Source: Siphonodentalium dalli (lineage: Eukaryota > Mollusca > Scaphopoda > Gadilida > Siphonodentaliidae). Taken from it: a stretch of DNA of 64,000 nt. Shown piece after piece: positions 1 to 11,975 of this stretch. The DNA lies in the NCBI GenBank assembly GCA_032622095.1, contig CP136066.1, positions 109,021,319 to 109,085,318 of the forward strand. Direction: 5' to 3'. Numbering within the stretch: the first letter of the stretch is position 1; each line of letters begins with the position of its first letter. The notes beneath the pieces were generated by a model, which had not been told where the DNA came from, did not search any database, and saw only the letters and a program-made list of their open reading frames with translations. The position numbers were made by a program, and so were the translations under genes.

Positions 1-86
1 AGATATCTTAAGTATACCCTGTCCGATCTTAAATATACCCTGTCCGATCTTAAATATACCCTGTCCGATCTTCAATATAACCTGAT
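1..86. repeat. 21-bp tandem repeat cut by the window edge
   Basis: About three and a half copies of a 21-bp unit containing TATACCCTGTCCGATCTT run from the first base. The array probably continues beyond the window. No coding signal is associated with it. Confidence 0.85.
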
Positions 87-270
87 TTTAAAAAATCTAT
101 TTATATTCTAACCACCTCAATTGTAGTCAGCTTAGCAAACATTCCACCGGAAATATAGATGGACAAATATAACTATAAGAGTGGAATCCAGGATGTGACT
201 GATCTGCAATAAGGTAGAAACTAAATGTATTCCTTAGTGACAGAATCTCCTGTTTACTGGTCTTTCTCAC

Positions 271-715
271 CAAGTCTGCAAATAGTGTGTCTGTCATTTG
301 CAGAATGAGGTCCCCAGTGGGTGAATTTAGTTATGCTATCCTGCATGGTGGGCTAGCATCACCAAATTCACCCTTCGGGAACTTCATTGTGCTTAGGGCC
401 TCAACTGATATAGGAGACCTAGGATCAGATTGAAGTTCCCAGTTGAAGTCGGTGATTTTCACCCATTATATTCAGCTTGATTATGCATTTTATCTTCTGC
501 AAATTAGGGGATATAGAAACTTCCCATAAGGGAAAAGTAACTAAAAAAATGTTAATTTGAGACTATAGATACTTTTTAGAAGATGAAGCCTAAGCAGAAT
601 GAGGTCTCCAGAGGGTGAATTTGGTGATGCTAGCCCGCTGTGTGGGATAGTGTCACTAAATTTACCCTCTGGGTACCTCATTCTGCAAATGACATACACA
701 CTATTTGCAGGCTTG
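271..715. mobile_element. Composite foldback element, copy 1
   Basis: The ends form an inverted repeat of about 40 bp (CAAGTCTGCAAATAGTGTGT on the left). Next to each end sits a hairpin built from GCAGAATGAGGTCC and its complement. The inner 200 bp matches the copy at 4759-5184, which defines this as a dispersed non-autonomous element. No coding capacity is seen and no target duplication was resolved. Confidence 0.7.
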
Positions 716-1485
716 TTTCTCACTCAGAATTATTATTTTATAACTCTGAATCAGTGTAGTCAATCAATACAATCAAGTTCAGGGAAAAAGATACACCTTC
801 TGTAAATACTCTGAAAGTTATTCATACTATTACATGTACATACCCCAAATACAAAACAGAAATGATGTTATTTAGAGCTTCTCCAGTCGATATGTTTTAT
901 AATGATTTTATATTACAAATGTATGAAATTCGCATCTTATCAACATTATGTTGCATTTCTCTAGGCAGAATAGTTTAAGTTACAAGGCGAAAAGGTGGCA
1001 TGTGAGATTAATATCGGGACAATCGGGTCACCTGATATCAGATGATAATACTTACTCTTTTTTCATGGCAGCCCTTTCTATACAAACATAGGTCATGTTT
1101 TATCATCAAAGATAAAATCTCCCTATTTTGGTCAAAATCTCCCTATTTATGAAAGTGAATCTGATTTTCAAAGTAAATGAGTCCGATAGGGTGAGGTGCT
1201 AGCCAGGCCAGATACTAATCATTCTGATCCTCACATGACACATGACACCATAGTCACAACTAATAGTACTGTAATAATTTTATCATGCTTTCCATGTGAG
1301 AATTTAAATAACAAGTACAAATTTCATCAGATTCTTGGAAGCTAAATATGCCATCTATGGCTATTAAATTATGTAAAGTCACAGTGACGTCAATTGGCAT
1401 AGAACATCTACATCAACTCAGTCAATGTCTCATTGTCAGCAGTGTGGTAGCAAATAGAGTTTGATAGTTAAATATAAGTCTTTAT
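716..1485. other. No recognisable feature
   Basis: AT-rich sequence with short open frames only. I see no conserved protein motif, RNA gene or strong inverted repeat. Confidence 0.5.
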
Positions 1486-1740
1486 CCCTTTCATGATGGG
1501 AGTTGCGCTGGTGCAGCATTAAAGATCATGTGCCAGTGCATTCTTTTATATATGCGAGTCTCCCATGGGGAATCTCATGTGTATAAGAGAATGCACTGGC
1601 TTACAAGATCAAGTTAAATATTGCTAGGCCAATGTATTCTCTTATATATGCAAGGCTCCCTATGGGAGACCCGCATATATAATACAATGCATTGGTACAG
1701 GGTTTTCGCAAAATTTGAGGAAGCTCCAGTCATGGAAGGG
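1486..1740. mobile_element. TTAA-1 MITE (piggyBac-like), copy 1
   Basis: The ends are CCCTTTCATGAT and CATGGAAGGG, flanked by degraded TTAA-like tetramers. Inside are two back-to-back hairpins with the arm CCAATGCATTCTCTTATATA. The same family recurs at 3743-3959, 9040-9292 and 22491-22728, with a truncated end at 21225. TTAA targets with termini starting CCC are typical of piggyBac-type transposition. No protein is encoded. Confidence 0.75.
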
Positions 1741-2536
1741 TTCAAATTAGTCAAATGTATCACATGCAAGTTTTGGTTAACAATATTACGTTTTTCAATT
1801 CGCAGAACATGATTTACGATGGATATTCCTTTTTTTGTCGTAAAATATGCCGTAAATATGATTGAAGAGACAAAGTTTCGACATAAAGAAGAATCAGTAT
1901 CCCCCTGGGCCTTTCAAGTCTGTGTCAATCGAAGTGAATCCAATATTGCTTCATCTCCTGTTAGTAGATGTGTATGCTCATTGGTCTATCTCACAGGACA
2001 GCATGATAAATTAACGATTGTTGTGGAGCAATCCAACTTGTCAAAATATTATCACATGAGATGTGCATTTTAATATTGAGAATACAACAATGCGTTTAAT
2101 AAATAAAGGTTATCACCACCATGTGGGTTTCAGAGATCTGTATCTAATTTGGCGTGGGAGCTATGCCGTTTCACGAATGAAATAACACACTGCAAATTTG
2201 ACTTCGCTATGTGTCACTGCGAAGTATTACGTCAACTTTGATGCTGTGTGTCAAAATAGGTCCGTTTGTGTGAATCAAAAACATTGCCATTTTCAAGAAT
2301 GCAACTGATTTCGCAAGTGTTTTTCATCATTGCCACCGGAAATATATCAGTTGAGTTGTAATGACATAATTATGTATATGTCTGATGTTATAAACAGAAT
2401 AGAAATTTTTTATACCAATTGCCCTGAAATGAAGCAAGTTTCCCCACAGCCCACCTGCATTCAATGTTGCCAGCAAGGATATATAGTCGGTAACAGCCCA
2501 GTCATCTCCACATGTATTTGATGAAAAAGAAGCTAA
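1741..2536. other. No supported gene
   Basis: Short frames at 1819-2073 and 2330-2521 show no recognisable domain and no convincing splice context. I see nothing else in this stretch. Confidence 0.45.
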
Positions 2537-2540
2537 TTAA

Positions 2541-2988
2541 AGGTACTCAATCTGATCAGACGCTGCTAAATTACTATTTCTTTGGCTTTGGGGTAAAAAA
2601 TATTTGATTCGAGTTGAGTAACCCACCCATCAAAGCTCAGAGTGATGAGATATCAATTTTTGAAGTTTGTTATTTCTCGAGATGTGTAATAATATGTGGC
2701 CCAGAAACATGTGGTCAAACGGAGGTCTCGGACAAAATTGCGGATGAAGATGGATAACTCTAAAATCAAGTGGTAATAGAGTCAAATTTTGTGATACTTT
2801 AGTGATAATACGGCCATATTTTGTTGAACAAAATGTTGCTAGATAATAAGTTTTGGGAAATTTGATATAGTTGATAGTGGTTAGCCTTATATTGTTGCAA
2901 TAAATTGATTCTGATAACTAAAGCGTATTTTGAAGAAATGTTGTTGTATCTTGATGGTATGGGGACCGTCTGATCGGATTGAGTACCT
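2541..2988. mobile_element. TTAA-3 MITE, copy 1
   Basis: A 448-bp element flanked by exact TTAA at 2537-2540 and 2989-2992. The terminal inverted repeats begin AGGTACTCAATC and match over 22 bp with one mismatch. Further copies lie at 29207-29685 and, degraded, at 33476-33934. The inside shares blocks such as TTTCTTTGGCTTTGGGG between copies but encodes nothing recognisable. Confidence 0.85.
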
Positions 2989-2992
2989 TTAA

Positions 2993-3738
2993 TTGTAAGA
3001 TAAATAATGTTTATTAACATGAATCAATGTTAGTTGTACTATTTGAAACAATAGTCATCACTATTTGTTTGTCTACTGAAAATATATGTGTCTCATATTT
3101 GTTATATACAAAATATTGTGATTATTGTTTGGCCATTTTGCCTTAATATTATATTATTCAGTTCATTCTATGCATAATGTTAGTATACCCCTTGATGCTC
3201 AAAGCCGGACGAACTGATCTGACATGCGTAATTTTCAAATTCTGTAATTTTTTTTGCACTTTTCGAACTAGCAAAATCCACCTTCTTGATTTGAAAAAGT
3301 CCTGAAAACAAAATAAAAACATTTTCTTCAAAATTAAAATGGGTTTTCCTGTGAATTAATTTTTCAAACAACCCTGTATCTTATCTAATGTAACTTGCAA
3401 TTGAGTCATAGAATTTAAGTCTGCAAACCAGGTTTTATGCCAAATCATAGTTACAACCTCTTTGAATTTCATTGACAGTATATAATAATAATTTTTTGTG
3501 TAGAAACTTCACAATTGCCATAAAACAGACAGCATAAGAAGTCAGATCGTCCGTCTTTTAAATAATGATCTAAATTGACATCATTGCAAGATGAATGTTC
3601 AGTTTGAAAGCTGGTTTTGATGTCAGTTATTTCAAAATGGAATAATATATTGTATAATATATACTTGAAAATTAATTACAGAAGTATACGTCATTCACTC
3701 ATTGTTTTCGGTTCATGGTCGTATCATGGGTTGCAGCA
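2993..3738. other. No recognisable feature
   Basis: AT-rich spacer between two TTAA elements. No domain, RNA gene or notable repeat seen. Confidence 0.45.
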
Positions 3739-3742
3739 TTAA

Positions 3743-3959
3743 CCCTTCCATGACAAGCTTCCTGAAATTTTTACGAAAACCCTGTGCCAATGCATTCTCT
3801 TATATATGCGAGTCTCCCATATGGAGCCTCACACATATAAGAGAATGCATTGGCCTAACAATATTTACCTTGACCTTGTAAGCCAGTGCTTTCCCTTATA
3901 TATGCTAGGCTCCCCAAGATCTTTAATGCTGCACCAGCGAAGCTCCCATCATGAAAGTG
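3743..3959. mobile_element. TTAA-1 MITE, copy 2
   Basis: A 217-bp copy flanked by TTAA at 3739-3742 and 3960-3963, with ends CCCTTCCATGAC and CATGAAAGTG. It keeps one full internal hairpin and part of the second, so it is shorter than its relatives. Confidence 0.8.
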
Positions 3960-4109
3960 TTAAATAGTTGAAATTGAAATATACACTTCACCAAACTATC
4001 AGAGGTTGATCCAAGTCTTTGTTATTAACAGTCGTTCTTTTTGAAAACCAGCGATTGTCCAGTTGGCTTAAATATATTATATTACATCCGTGGTCAGAGG
4101 TTTGATTCC

Positions 4110-4320
4110 TTGTCCAGTGTCCCTCAATGTTGTTTTTGTCAAGGCCTCAACATATGGTGATGGATTTTAGCAGAATGAGGTCCTCAGAGGTTGAGTTAAG
4201 TGATGCTATACCATGCACAGCAGGTTAGAACCAATAAATTCACCCTCTGGGGACTTCATTCTGCTAATGTCCAGCACCATATTTTGAGGCCTGGAATAAA
4301 AACAACATTGAGTGACCTTG
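4110..4320. repeat. Long hairpin containing the GCAGAATGAGGTCC module
   Basis: A nested palindrome. The outer arms pair CTCAATGTTGTTTTT with AAAAACAACATTGAG, the middle arms pair CAAGGCCTCAACAT with its near complement, and the core is the GCAGAATGAGGTCC hairpin. A related 95-bp hairpin lies at 4493-4587. These are probably fragments of the same element as 271-715. Confidence 0.7.
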
Positions 4321-4492
4321 TTTTTTAGTTTCTTTAGAAACTTCTTTAGAAATTTTCTTTTTTCTTTTTTAGTTTTGTTTCTCTGTATCCCCAAATCGGC
4401 AGGCAACTCGATGTATAATCGAGGTCACCATCTTCACCATCTGGGAACTTTATTCTGTGTCTAGCTCTCCCATAGCAGATTAGGCCATGCAG

Positions 4493-4587
4493 AATGAGGT
4501 CCCCCAGAGGATGAATTTGGTGATGTTAGACCACTGTGAGGGGTAGCATCACTAAATTAACCCTCTGGGGACCTCATTCTGCACCAT
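4493..4587. repeat. GCAGAATGAGGTCC hairpin
   Basis: Inverted arms GCAGAATGAGGTCCCCCAGA and its complement enclose a short loop. It is a single-hairpin member of the family seen in the two composite elements. Confidence 0.7.
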
Positions 4588-4758
4588 TATTTGAGGCCTG
4601 TTGTTGTTTATCTCTCTCAAGCAGTAAACAGTTTGCAACCATTGTTGTCAGGATGTTACTTGTTTGTGCTTCATTTTGAACATTCCACAATTGAAATTAA
4701 TATTGAACAGCTGTAAGTAGTATGAACATCTTGCTCTGATGTCAATGCCAGTCTTATT

Positions 4759-5184
4759 CAAGATTTGAAATAGTGTGTCTGTCATTTGCAGAATGAGGTC
4801 CCCAGAGGGTGAATTTAGTGACGCTATCCCACCCGGCTGGCTAGCAATACCAAATTCACCCTCTAGGAACCTCATTCTGCTGAGGCCTTAACTGCTATGG
4901 GAGACCTGGGATCAGATTGAGGATCCCCAGTTGAAGTTGGTGAAGTTCACCCATTAGTCGCCTGGATTAGGCATTTTATCTTCTCCAAATTAGGGAATAT
5001 AGAAACTGAACAGAAGGGAAAATGTAACTAAAACAATGTTAATATGAGACTATAGATACTTCTCAGAAGATGAGGCCTAAGCATAATTTTTAGTGATTCT
5101 AGCCCGCTGAGCGGGGAAGCATCACTAAATTCACCCTCTGGGGACCTCATTCTGCAAATGACAGACACACTATATCAAGACTTG
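4759..5184. mobile_element. Composite foldback element, copy 2
   Basis: Same architecture as 271-715: terminal arms with AAATAGTGTGTCTGTCATTT, then the GCAGAATGAGGTCC hairpin on the left, a shared unique core, and a partly deleted hairpin on the right. Two full-length copies within 5 kb show that it is a mobile unit. Confidence 0.75.
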
Positions 5185-5199
5185 ACTGCAAGTACAGTA

Positions 5200-5319
5200 C
5201 CGGTATTGTCCTAAATAATCGACTCCTTAACCACAGAAGAATTATGGCTAATTTTTCAGCTTTCCGATGAATGATGACAAGCCATGTGGTTAAGGAGTCG
5301 ATTATTTATGGCATTACTG
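5200..5319. mobile_element. TA-hairpin MITE (CAGTAATGCCC family), degraded copy
   Basis: A decayed palindrome with arms around TAATCGACTCCTTAACCACA, ending GGCATTACTG followed by TA. It belongs with the copies at 17420, 19390 and 31888. TA targets and ends starting CAGT suggest Tc1/mariner or pogo mobilisation. Confidence 0.65.
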
Positions 5320-5611
5320 TATATCAAGGCTTGACTGCAAGTAGTATGAACATCTTGCTTTGATGTCAATGCCAGTCTTATTTATTTTAAAATCAAATGT
5401 TGTGCTTTAGTGTTTAGTGATGTCACATTATTATCAAATGTTGCAATATGCTCAAATAAAAAATCAGAATAAAACTATTGTTATTGTTTTGCCTCTATGT
5501 CAACTGCTGTGACACTATATATCAATAAAGAAATGGATGTTTGGTTTGCATAATTTCAAGATAAGTAAACAGCAATTTAATAGCCTGGTTTACGATCACC
5601 TCCGTCAACTT

Positions 5612-6110
5612 TTTATGTGTACCCATACCATAGTATGGTACACATAGTGTCGACGTCCAGATTGACCACTCACCGTTTGTCCGTCTGTCTGTCTGTCCAT
5701 AGACACTTTACGCATAATGTGATAACTCAAACATTTTCTATCCGATCAGAACCAAATTGTATATGGGTTTCTCAGGCTAAAATACAGATCAAGTTCAAAT
5801 ATGGGTTTGATCCGAGTTTTTTTAACAGAGTTAAACAATTTTTATCTGATTGGAACCAAATTTGGTATATGAGTTTCTCAGCCCAACATACAGATCGAGT
5901 TCGAATATGGGTTTGATCTGATTTTTGTAATGGAGTTATGGCCCTTTGACATAGAATTCACACATGCTTCGATAAATCAACCATTTTTCATCTGATAGAA
6001 ACCAAATTTGGTATGTGAGTTTCTCAACTCAAAATACAGATCGAGTTTGAATATGGGTTAGATCCAATTTGTTATACCAGAGTTATGGCCCTTTTTCAAC
6101 TAAGAATTGA
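5612..6110. repeat. Dispersed repeat D, copy 1
   Basis: Opens with the palindrome TGTGTACCCATACCATAGTA followed by its complement, then GTCCGTCTGTCTGTCC. It continues with internal tandem units built around ATGGGTTTGATC and GAGTTATGGCCC. The open frame at 5617-5916 lies wholly in this repeat and is not a gene. Copy 2 lies at 8180-8560. Confidence 0.75.
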
Positions 6111-6536
6111 ACAGATTTGAGGTTTGATAATAACCCAAGTAGCTTACTATTAATTACCCATAATACAAGCTTGACTGCAATAGAGAGACCAGCCACAATG
6201 TTGTCTTGTTGAATTAGAGTTATTTTTAGCCACATATATACCACATAGCAGTGAAGCTTTTACCCATTCATGATTCAGTAGACTCTCCCATTCAGTTCTA
6301 TAAGTTTTAATTGGAATAGTCTATTGTTCATTTGTAGGGATGTTCTCATTATATTTTTAAATTAATCATTCTTCTATTATATCTCCAGGTTTCTCCTCAT
6401 TCACTTGCATGGATTTCTGTAGTTAAAAATTAACACTTCTCAACATTCCTGATGCTTTCATCTGATATGTCTCATTTTATATTGGTTTATTTTGACACAC
6501 TCTTTGCCCCTATTGATCGATTAAATTATTTTTATT

Positions 6537-8159
6537 TTTAGCTCAACTTTACTTTGTAAAGTTTGAGCTATTGCCATGGCTTTGTCGTCCGTCGTCCGTG
6601 TGTGCGTGTGTACGTAAGGCGTCAACAATGCAGGCTACAGGTCGTACCTTTGGTCGGATCATTATGAAATTTGTCATAGCTGTTGACATCAACATTTAGA
6701 CCAGAATGATTAATTTTGGGGTCATTCGGAAAAAAAACATGGCCGCCAGTGGCCATCTTTGATTTCAAAATTCAATCCATTAGCACGGGCTACAGGCCGT
6801 ACTGTGTGTCTGATCATCATGAAATTTGTCATGGATGTTAATATTGACATGTAGATGGGAACGAGTAATTTTGGGGTCATTCGGCCAAAACACATGGCCG
6901 CCAGCAGCCATCTTCGATTTTACTCTTTGTATGACTAAATTCTTTAGCACGGGCTACAGGTCGTACTTTTAGTCTGATCATCATAAAATTTGTAATGAAT
7001 GTTAATAATGACATGTAGATGGGAACGAGTCATTTTGGGGTCATTCGGCCAAAAAACATGGCCACCAGCAGCCATATTGGATTTTACTCTTTGTATGACT
7101 AAATTCTTTAGCACAGGCTACAGGTCGTACCTTTAGTCTGATCATCATAAAATTTGTCATGACTGTTGAAATTGGAATGTAGATGAGAACGAGTCATTTT
7201 GGGGTCAATCGGACAAAAAACATGGCCGCCAGCAGCCATCTTGGATTTCAAAATTGAATCCATTAGCACGGCCCACAGGTCGTACTGTTCGTCTGATCAT
7301 CATGAAATTTGTCATGGATGATAATATTGACATGTAGATGGGAACGAGTCATTTTGGGGTCATTCGGCCAAAAAACATGGCCGCCAGCAGCCATCTTGGA
7401 TTTTACTCTTTGTATGACTAAATTCTTTAGCACAGGCTACAGGTCGTACCTTTAGTCTGATCATCATAAAATTTGTCATGACTGTTGAAATTGGAATGTA
7501 GATGGGAACGAGTCATTTTGGGGTCAATCGGACAAAAAACATGGCCGCCAGCAGCCATCTTGGATTTCAAAATTTAATCCATTAGCACGGCCCACAGGTC
7601 GTACTGTTCGTCTGATCATCATGAAATTTGTCATGGATGATAATATTGACATGTAGATGGGAATGAGTCATTTTGGGGTCATTCGGCCAAAAAACATGGC
7701 CGCCAGCAGCCATCTTGGATTTTACTCTTTGTATGACTAAATTCTTTAGCACGGGCTACATGTCGTACCTTTAGTCTGATCATCATAAAATTTGTCAGGA
7801 ATGTTAATAATGACATGTAGATGGGAACGAGTCATTTTGGGATCATTCGGGCAAAAAACATGGTCGCCAGCAGCCATCTTGGATTTTACTCTTTGTATGA
7901 CTAAATCCTTTAACACGGGCTACAGGTCGTACATTTAGTCTGATCTTCATAAAATTTGTCATGGATGTTAACAATGACATGTAGATGGGAACGACTCATT
8001 TTGGGGTCATTCGGCCGAAAACATGGCCGCCAGCAGCCATCTTGGATTTTACTTTTCTCTTCATGTCTATAAACTAGTATTAGACATTCAACTTTCCACA
8101 CTCCTAATCGCTCCATTGACTGTAATACATTAAATTATTCCCTTTCCAAGTTGAGCTAC
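6537..8159 (+). repeat. Tandem array with 319-bp higher-order unit
   Basis: Starts with AGCTCAACTTTACTTTGTAA, runs through a GTCGTCCGTC stretch, and holds about nine diverged monomers of 150-170 bp. Each monomer contains GGTCGTAC, TGTAGATGGGAACGAGT and CATGGCCGCCAGCAGCCAT. Alternating A and B monomers form a dimer that repeats exactly every 319 bp at 7083, 7402 and 7721. It ends with a short inverted copy of the start (AAGTTGAGCTA). Inverted, truncated relatives lie in 19.9-22.5 kb. The minus-strand frame at 7910-8116 is spurious. Confidence 0.85.
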
Positions 8160-8179
8160 AGTGTCATTGACCCTTTCAT

Positions 8180-8560
8180 TATGTGTACCAATACCATAGT
8201 ATTGTACACATATTGTCGATGTCCGGATTGACCACTCGTCGTCCGTCCGGTAGACACTTTACGCATGGTGCGATAACTCAAACATTTTTTTTATTTGATC
8301 AGATTTGATCGGAAAAAAAATTTGTATATCTGTTTCTCACCCCAAAATACAGAACAAGTTAAAATATGGGTTTGATCCAAGTTTTTTTATGGAGTTATGG
8401 CCCTTCTTCGACTTGGAATTCATGCATGCTGCAATAACTGAAAAAAAAATATATCTGAAATCAAATTTGGTATGTGAGTTTGTCAGCCCAAAATACAGAT
8501 AGAATTCGAATATGGGTTTGATCTGATTTTTTTAACAGAGTTATGGGCCTATTTAAAAAA
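8180..8560. repeat. Dispersed repeat D, copy 2
   Basis: Begins ATGTGTACCAATACCATAGT, followed by GTCGTCCGTCCGG and CACTTTACGCATGGTGCG as in copy 1. It decays into A- and T-rich runs. No coding capacity. Confidence 0.7.
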
Positions 8561-9035
8561 AAAAAAGTTCTAATATTTGAAGATTAACATTGAATGTTAT
8601 GGATTTTAGATTCCTAGCTTAAATAGCTAATCGCTATCGACAAGGTATGGGTCATACATCTGCCGATCATGATCGGCCTCTCGTTCCTCAATATTGGTTA
8701 AAAAATGAAACTTTTGTATACGATTACTTGATATTCTCGCTGATTACAATATGAAGCATATTGTTTCAGTGAAGAAAATATTTGATTGCAGAGTCTATTT
8801 TTTGCTCTCACCTTTTTTTCCATTTATACAGATTCACTGGGTTTATGGGGAGAAATATCACAGGCAATTCAGCTATTTGTCAATTATTATGGTGGTGATG
8901 CATAATTTTATTTTAATTTTTATCCCCTCTTGCATCTACTTTTTTTCAACCCAAATGTTTGTAAACCAGGCTTAGCTACTAGTATTGTATTGTTTTGGCC
9001 TAATTATGTGGAGCGTGGAAGCGCTATGAATGACA
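8561..9035. other. No recognisable feature
   Basis: An open frame at 8751-8975 is hydrophobic because the DNA is T-rich. There is no motif or splice context to support it. Confidence 0.45.
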
Positions 9036-9039
9036 TTAA

Positions 9040-9292
9040 CCCATTCATAACTGGAGCTCCCTGAAATTTTGCGAAAAAAACCTGTGCCAAATATAATTTC
9101 TTATGCGAGTCTCCCACAGGGAGCCTCGATATATGAGAGAATACATTGGCCTAACAACTTTACCTGTAACCTTGTAAGCCAGTGCATTCTCTTGTATATT
9201 CGAGGCTATCTATGGGAGACTCGCATATATAAGAGAATGCACTGGCACATGATCTTTAATGCTGCACCAGTGCATCTCCCGTCATGAAAGGG
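9040..9292. mobile_element. TTAA-1 MITE, copy 3
   Basis: Left TTAA at 9036-9039 followed by CCCATTCATAAC; right end CATGAAAGGG followed by a mutated TTAA. Both internal hairpins are present. LINE 1 begins within about 10-20 bp of the right end. Confidence 0.8.
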
Positions 9293-9299
9293 TAAAATT

Positions 9300-11960
9300 T
9301 TACTAAAGTCATTTATGTTCTTGCCATCAATAACGAAACCCACTAGAATAACTGAGTTCAGTGCAACCCTTATTGACAACATATTCTCCAACTGTCTCCT
9401 CTCCTCATCTGTCAATGCTGGTATATTCGTGGAAGACATTACAGACCACATGCCTATCTATCTCCTTTTGAGCAATGGAACTAAAACAATGAATAAGAAA
9501 GACGTATTTATATGGCAAAGAGACTATTCAAAAAGAAACAAAGAAAATTTTATAACCGAAATATCCAAAATTGACTGGACTATGGTGTTAGACAACCAGG
9601 ATTGCAACAAAGCCTACAATTCTTTCCACGAAACATTAACAAACATTTACAATAATAATTTTCCAAACATCAGAAAGAAAATCAAACCTTCTAATCATTG
9701 CAATCCATGGATAACAGCAGGTATACTGATTCCATTAGAAGAAAGAATAAACTATATAAAATATTCATTAAGAACAGAAAATACTATAATAATGATCGAT
9801 ACAAGAAGTATAGGAATAGACTAAATTCAATTATCCGTACTGCTAAACAACACTATTATCATAGGAAATTCCAACAATATGAAGGTAATATCAATGGCAC
9901 ATGGAAACTGATTAAAAACATTCTTAACAAGAAAAAGGGAAGCAAAAATGTAACAGAGTTCTTTTATGAAAATAAATATATTAATAACAAAGAGGAAATT
10001 ACTACCAAATTCAATGAATTCTTCACCAATATTGGACCAACCCTTGCTTCAAAAATTAAATCTAACAAGAATCCAGCAGATTACCTTAATCAACCTAAGT
10101 GTTCTTCTTTCTTTATCCAACCAACAGATGAACTAGTCATAGAAATTCTCAAAAATATCAGTGCAAAAAAGGCTGCCGGTATTGATGATCTCAAGTGTTC
10201 AATATTGAAACATTGTAGCGAATTTATTATTAAACACATTACACATATATGCAATCTTTCTCTTGCTAATGGAATATTTCCAGACCTCATGAAGATAGCA
10301 AAAGTTATACCTATTTTAAAAGCTAAAGACCCAACCACATTAAGTAACTACAGGCCAGTCTCTGTGCTACCTGTATTTTCCAAAATCCTAGAAAAAATGA
10401 TGTACAACCGGCTGAACAAATACTCTATATTCTATATAAAAGTCAATATGGCTTCAGAAAGAATCACTCAACTATTCTGGCACTAACTGATCTCTTATAG
10501 AAAATTACCCAAGCCCTAGATAATAGAGAACACACCATTGGGGTATTCCTTGATCTATCAAAGGCATTTGACACAATAAATCATAATATAATGCTAAATA
10601 AACTTGAAAACTATGGATGTCGTGGGGTTGCACTGAACTGGTTCCAAAGCTATTTGACTAATAGAAAACAATCTGTACAATATGAAGGCCACTTATCTTC
10701 ACAAACAGATATAATATGTGGAGTTCCACAAGGATCTATACTTGGCCCTCTTTCTGATATATATATGAACGATCTTCCAAATATTTGTAAGGACCTGAAT
10801 CTAATACTATTTGCTGATGATACAAATGCATTTTACTCTAATAAAGATATAAATAAGGCATATGATGTAGTCAACAAAGAAATGGAGACAATGAGCAAAT
10901 GGTTTCTTGCTAATAAACTATCGCTAAACCTAGAAAAAACTTTTTACATGATATTTACGAATACAGATCTATGCAAAAAAATAACTGTCCTACCCGAGCT
11001 CAAGATCAATGAAAATCAGATACAAAGAGTTAAAAACACTAAATTCCTAGGAATTAATATTGAAGAAAATTTATCATGGAATATGCAAGTGGAATCTATT
11101 ACTAAAAAACTGTCAAAAAATTTAGGAGTCATGAGAAAAATCAGTGATTTCATACCCAGAGATACTATGAAAACAATCTATTCTGTACTGATTATCCCAC
11201 ATCTCACATATTGTAATGCCATATGGAGTGCAACAACAAAGAAAAACCTTGAAAATCTTGAAAAAATACAAAACAAAGCTATCGCCACACTATCTTACAA
11301 AAAAAAAAAGCATACCAGAAATATGCAGGGACCACAATTTGCTATTGATGAATGACATTGGAAACATGCAACTAATACAAATTTTACATGATTTCCATCA
11401 AAAGAAACTCCCCAAATCACTGTCTTCAATATTTACTAATATACATGATATCCATAACCACAATACACGGTTCAAAGCAAATTCAAATCTGTATTGTGAA
11501 TTCAGAAGAACAAAAAAAGCAAGAAGTGTCATATCAACCAGAGCCAGATGTCTATGGAATGAACTCCCATGTGATTGTAAGCTTCGCGTAGAAACTAGTG
11601 ACAAATATCATAAGTACCTAAAAACACATTTCATTAATAAATACACCCCAAATATCAAATAACAATCCAGTTTGTATGTATTCTCTCCCCTATTATATAT
11701 ACTAAGGCAATACCAGCCAGCAGACCCTTACGGCAGAGACTGTCCAGAAGAGGGGGCAGAAATTAAAGTGATAGTACTGTTATTTCTATATGAAATTATT
11801 CTCTCCCAGAATAATCGGATTGCCATGGTGGCGCGCGCACCAGCAAACCCAGGCTTTCATCGTAAATCGGTGTTTAGATATTGCAAGCATTGGTCGAAGG
11901 GTCAAGGGTCAGAAAGACCAGAATGCATCATCGATCTAAAAATAATGCTGACGGACACGC
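9300..11960 (+). mobile_element. LINE 1: 5'-truncated APE-type non-LTR retrotransposon
   Basis: The element starts inside the apurinic endonuclease domain, so it is 5' truncated, as is usual after incomplete target-primed reverse transcription. It then carries reverse transcriptase and the C-terminal region, followed by a 3' untranslated part whose exact end I cannot place. Motif style (TLIDNIFSN, SNYRPVSVLP, GVPQGSILGP, FADD) fits the L2/Crack/Daphne side of the CR1/Jockey group. The clade assignment is by eye. Confidence 0.85.
9309..11662 (+). pseudogene. Broken endonuclease-reverse transcriptase ORF of LINE 1
   Basis: The protein would nick target DNA and reverse-transcribe the element RNA in the nucleus. 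Frame 1 (to 9824) holds the endonuclease end with TLIDNIFSN and TDHMP. A shift near 9780 leads to the RT start (to 10486), with NYRPVSVLP near 10350. A second break near 10450-10500 is followed by DLSKAFDTINH, GVPQGSILGPL near 10720 and an intact FADD box at 10810-10821. A third shift lies in an A-rich run near 11300, after which the tail continues to 11662 with RCLWNELP. The catalytic Asp pair survives, but at least three frameshifts make this copy dead. Confidence 0.85.
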
Positions 11961-11975
11961 ATTAATAATATAAAA

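Larger units (their letters stand above)
4711..5382. repeat. 44-bp direct repeats flanking a hairpin cluster
   Basis: A block beginning AAGTAGTATGAACATCTTGC occurs at 4711-4754 and again at 5339-5382 with one substitution. Between the copies lie the composite foldback element and a TA-type MITE. A second short repeat, ATATCAAGRCTTGACTGCAA, flanks the MITE at 5172 and 5321. Confidence 0.75.

Noticed and set aside
4046-4110. tRNA-like stretch (CCAGTTGGC and GGTTTGATTCC)
   Set aside because: Weak A- and B-box resemblance only, and no convincing cloverleaf stems. At best a SINE head.
297-5156. Regularly repeated hairpins suggesting a CRISPR array
   Set aside because: Spacing is irregular, units are transposon-like inverted repeats, and the context is eukaryotic.
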